Both the position numbers and the translations under genes were made by a program. 64,000 bases of DNA from Bacteroidales bacterium (GTDB lineage: Bacteria > Bacteroidota > Bacteroidia > Bacteroidales > UBA1402): contig JAJFTH010000002.1 of the NCBI GenBank assembly GCA_021373135.1, forward strand, positions 1 to 64,000, read 5' to 3'. A model generated the notes under the pieces. The model was not told the DNA's origin. It saw nothing but the letters and a program-made list of their open reading frames with translations, and searched no databases. Positions 62,107 to 64,000 of the stretch are shown here, piece by piece. Numbering within the stretch: the first letter of the stretch is position 1; every line of letters starts with the position of its first letter.

Positions 62107-64000
62107 TCATAGAAAAATACCCGCTTCAATTTTCTTTGAATCAAATCCATATTCCGGGGAATAACATTGTTTCCAGTTCAGTAAATAGTTAAACCCGTAT
62201 TTGCTTTTATAGGGATCAAGCATCCCTGATATTGCATCAAGTTGTTTTTTATAAACAGAAATGCAAAACTGCGACATGATACTCCCCAATTTCTTCATTT
62301 CAATCTGTTTTATGACATAATCTTCAGATTCACAACGAATAGATCGCTGATAAACATCGAACACTTTACTACCTAAAACAAACTCTTCATCATCGGATAG
62401 CATCTCCATTCGTTTCAAATCGGAGTGGTTTTCAAAATATTTAAGCGGAATCGATACTGGAATAAATAATTGCTGACTGTCATTATTTTCAATTAACTCA
62501 AACTCACTATGTAGTTTTGAAAAATTAAAATCTTTGAAGTATTGATAGTATTGCCAACTTGCGTAAAAGTTACTTTTCATTTTCTTCCGTTTCTCTTCAA
62601 AGACCTTTTCGTACAAGGCATGGAATTGCTTTTTCACCAATATATCTTTATAATCATCGAAAATATCCTTGTCTGTTTGTTGAATTTTATAACGAGTGTC
62701 TGAGCCATAAATCGTACTGGTTTTATCACAATCAAATAAATAAACCGTGCAATTTTCTTTTGAAGCATTTCTATTTATACGTCCAGCTAATTGCTCATCG
62801 CTATCAATTAATGAGCGGTCTTTAAATCCCAAATCCATATCAATATCGGCACCGGCTTCTACAACTTGGGTTGATACAACAATGACCTTTGAAAATTTCG
62901 AGGCTTTGATTGATCCGATTATTTCTTTTCGTCTAAATTCTAATATATCGCCTGAAAGGAGAAGCGCCTCATATTCACTATATTTTTCATCTTGTGTTAT
63001 AATACTGAAAAAGGATGATGCTGTCTTTTTGGTAATAAACTCTATCAGAACTTTTACATGACCATTTGAGTTTAAAGCATATTGTTCTGCTTTCTCAAAC
63101 AGAAAGGCAGATAATTCAAAAAGGTATGCTTCTTTCTCACTATTATCCGGCCTCTTTCGATTCATCAACGAGAAATCAAAAGAAACCCGTCCTGAAAAAT
63201 TTGGATTCGTAAAATAACTTTCTCTGTTAGAAATCAACGAAACAAAAGTTCCTTTTAGCTGATCATGCAAAGCATCAATTTTGGGCAGTGTGGCTGACAT
63301 AATAAGAAAACGAATATTAAAGAGTCGGGCATAGTTTGCTATGAAATAAACAATTTTATCCCAATGTTCAGGATTGTAAGTCTGAATTTCATCAATTATC
63401 ACAATTGAATTACACATGCGATGTAATAAGTAATTACTTTCTTTCTCGTTTCCTTTCAAGACGTCGAAAAAACGAATGTGAGACATAAGAGCAATTGGAT
63501 AATTGACAAAAAGATTATCAACAAACAGCCGCTTCTTATTTCCATAAGAGCCATCGCCACTTTCGTGAAATCCCGCTTTCGAATGAAGTTGAATGATAAA
63601 ATCGTTATTGACATCCAAGGCCTCTTTAATCGAATTGAATGTTTGAGTAATTAAAGTAGTAAATGGGAAAACGTAAAATATTTTGTTTAATGAAGGATCG
63701 ACACTCAATAGTTCTGTTGAGAAAGCTAATGACAGATTTGTTTTTCCTGCCCCTGTCGGTGCTTCAATATAGAAACAATGCTTATTAGTATTATTTCTAA
63801 GATTAAAGACCATTTCAGCAGTGAGCTTTTGCCTAAGGATATTCAAATTTTGGTTGTTCCTTTCAATTAGTTGCTCAAACGGATATAAATGGTAATGCTC
63901 CAGTTTTGAATACAAATCCTTATTGTAAGGCTTAACGGATCTAAACTTTTCTATTAGTCTTTCTTTTTCATCAGGAGTTAAAACACCAAACTCGTCAATT
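62107..64000 (-). CDS. cas3: CRISPR helicase Cas3, N-terminal part outside window (partial)
   Basis: The frame is open to the right edge, so the ~631 visible residues are the C-terminal part of Cas3. The upstream HD nuclease domain must lie beyond 64000. Walker A is EAPTGAGKTNLSLAF, the DEAD-box-like motif II is IVIIDEIQTYNPEHW, motif III is IMSATLPK and motif VI is EQLAGRINRNA. Cas3 unwinds and degrades DNA bound by Cascade in type I interference. A TTG at 63915 is not the true start. On the 5' side cas5, cas7, cas8 and cas6 are expected outside the window. Its 3' end is followed after 55 bp by the AlbA_2 gene rather than cas4. Confidence 0.92.
   Translation of the reverse strand, partial: IDEFGVLTPDEKERLIEKFRSVKPYNKDLYSKLEHYHLYPFEQLIERNNQNLNILRQKLTAEMVFNLRNNTNKHCFYIEAPTGAGKTNLSLAFSTELLSVDPSLNKIFYVFPFTTLITQTFNSIKEALDVNNDFIIQLHSKAGFHESGDGSYGNKKRLFVDNLFVNYPIALMSHIRFFDVLKGNEKESNYLLHRMCNSIVIIDEIQTYNPEHWDKIVYFIANYARLFNIRFLIMSATLPKIDALHDQLKGTFVSLISNRESYFTNPNFSGRVSFDFSLMNRKRPDNSEKEAYLFELSAFLFEKAEQYALNSNGHVKVLIEFITKKTASSFFSIITQDEKYSEYEALLLSGDILEFRRKEIIGSIKASKFSKVIVVSTQVVEAGADIDMDLGFKDRSLIDSDEQLAGRINRNASKENCTVYLFDCDKTSTIYGSDTRYKIQQTDKDIFDDYKDILVKKQFHALYEKVFEEKRKKMKSNFYASWQYYQYFKDFNFSKLHSEFELIENNDSQQLFIPVSIPLKYFENHSDLKRMEMLSDDEEFVLGSKVFDVYQRSIRCESEDYVIKQIEMKKLGSIMSQFCISVYKKQLDAISGMLDPYKSKYGFNYLLNWKQCYSPEYGFDSKKIEAGIFL

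Noticed and set aside
62107-63915. Complete Cas3 starting with TTG at 63915
   Set aside because: The frame stays open to 64000 with plausible protein sequence and no HD domain is yet seen, so the gene is cut by the window edge.

Overview
The window is chromosomal DNA of an anaerobic member of the Bacteroidetes, most likely order Bacteroidales. The grounds are: a class III glutamine synthetase, pyruvate:ferredoxin oxidoreductase, MeaB, TonB/TonB-dependent receptor/DUF4249 cell-envelope genes, type IX secretion (T9SS) components (PorQ, a PorE-like OmpA lipoprotein, a PorT-like barrel), and repeated use of the Bacteroidetes -7 promoter box TAnnTTTG. The genus cannot be fixed from the sequence alone.

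Layout. 1-5.3 kb is an accessory block: the end of an IS4-family insertion sequence, a BspA-like leucine-rich-repeat surface protein, and an abiEi-abiEii toxin-antitoxin pair with three copies of a 35-bp dyad around it. It abuts the 3' end of a tRNA-Ser(GGA) gene. 5.4-48.7 kb is ordinary core genome: tatD, a prenyl synthase, tonB, porQ-cmk-ispH, pfkA, the thyA-folA-DUF1573-meaB operon, a porE-like gene, queA, AddB-like and AddA-like recombination nucleases, phosphate uptake (pit with DUF47), rmuC, a TonB receptor with its DUF4249 partner, topB, an AAA ATPase, nifJ, glnN and an OPT transporter. 48.7-64 kb is a defence region: hipBA, a CRISPR array of 100 repeats and 99 spacers by hand count, then cas2, cas1, cas4 and a cas3 that runs off the right edge, all read leftward. 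The repeat strand (3' end ATTGAAAC) and this gene order fit a type I-B-like system. Between cas4 and cas3 sits an insertion with an AlbA_2/Schlafen-type ATP-binding regulator, an AbiEi-type antitoxin, and a chimeric remnant in which the first ~19 codons of an AbiEii toxin run into the tail of an ATP-binding protein.

Most unusual signal. A 94-bp element occurs three times without a single indel (about 85-88% identity). Two copies end exactly on the start codons of thyA and topB, each beginning 21-23 bp after a TAnnTTTG promoter. The third is an orphan after a lipoprotein gene, followed by an intrinsic terminator. It carries an invariant 6-codon micro-ORF (MKRAC[L/F]) and a second reading frame whose stop overlaps the gene start in ATGA style. 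I read it as a 5'-leader regulatory element or a dispersed repeat exapted as one.

In the array, one spacer is present twice, and a third spacer matches 23 nt of it on the opposite strand, so one invader site was sampled repeatedly. Counts and coordinates were made by eye; no database search was run.
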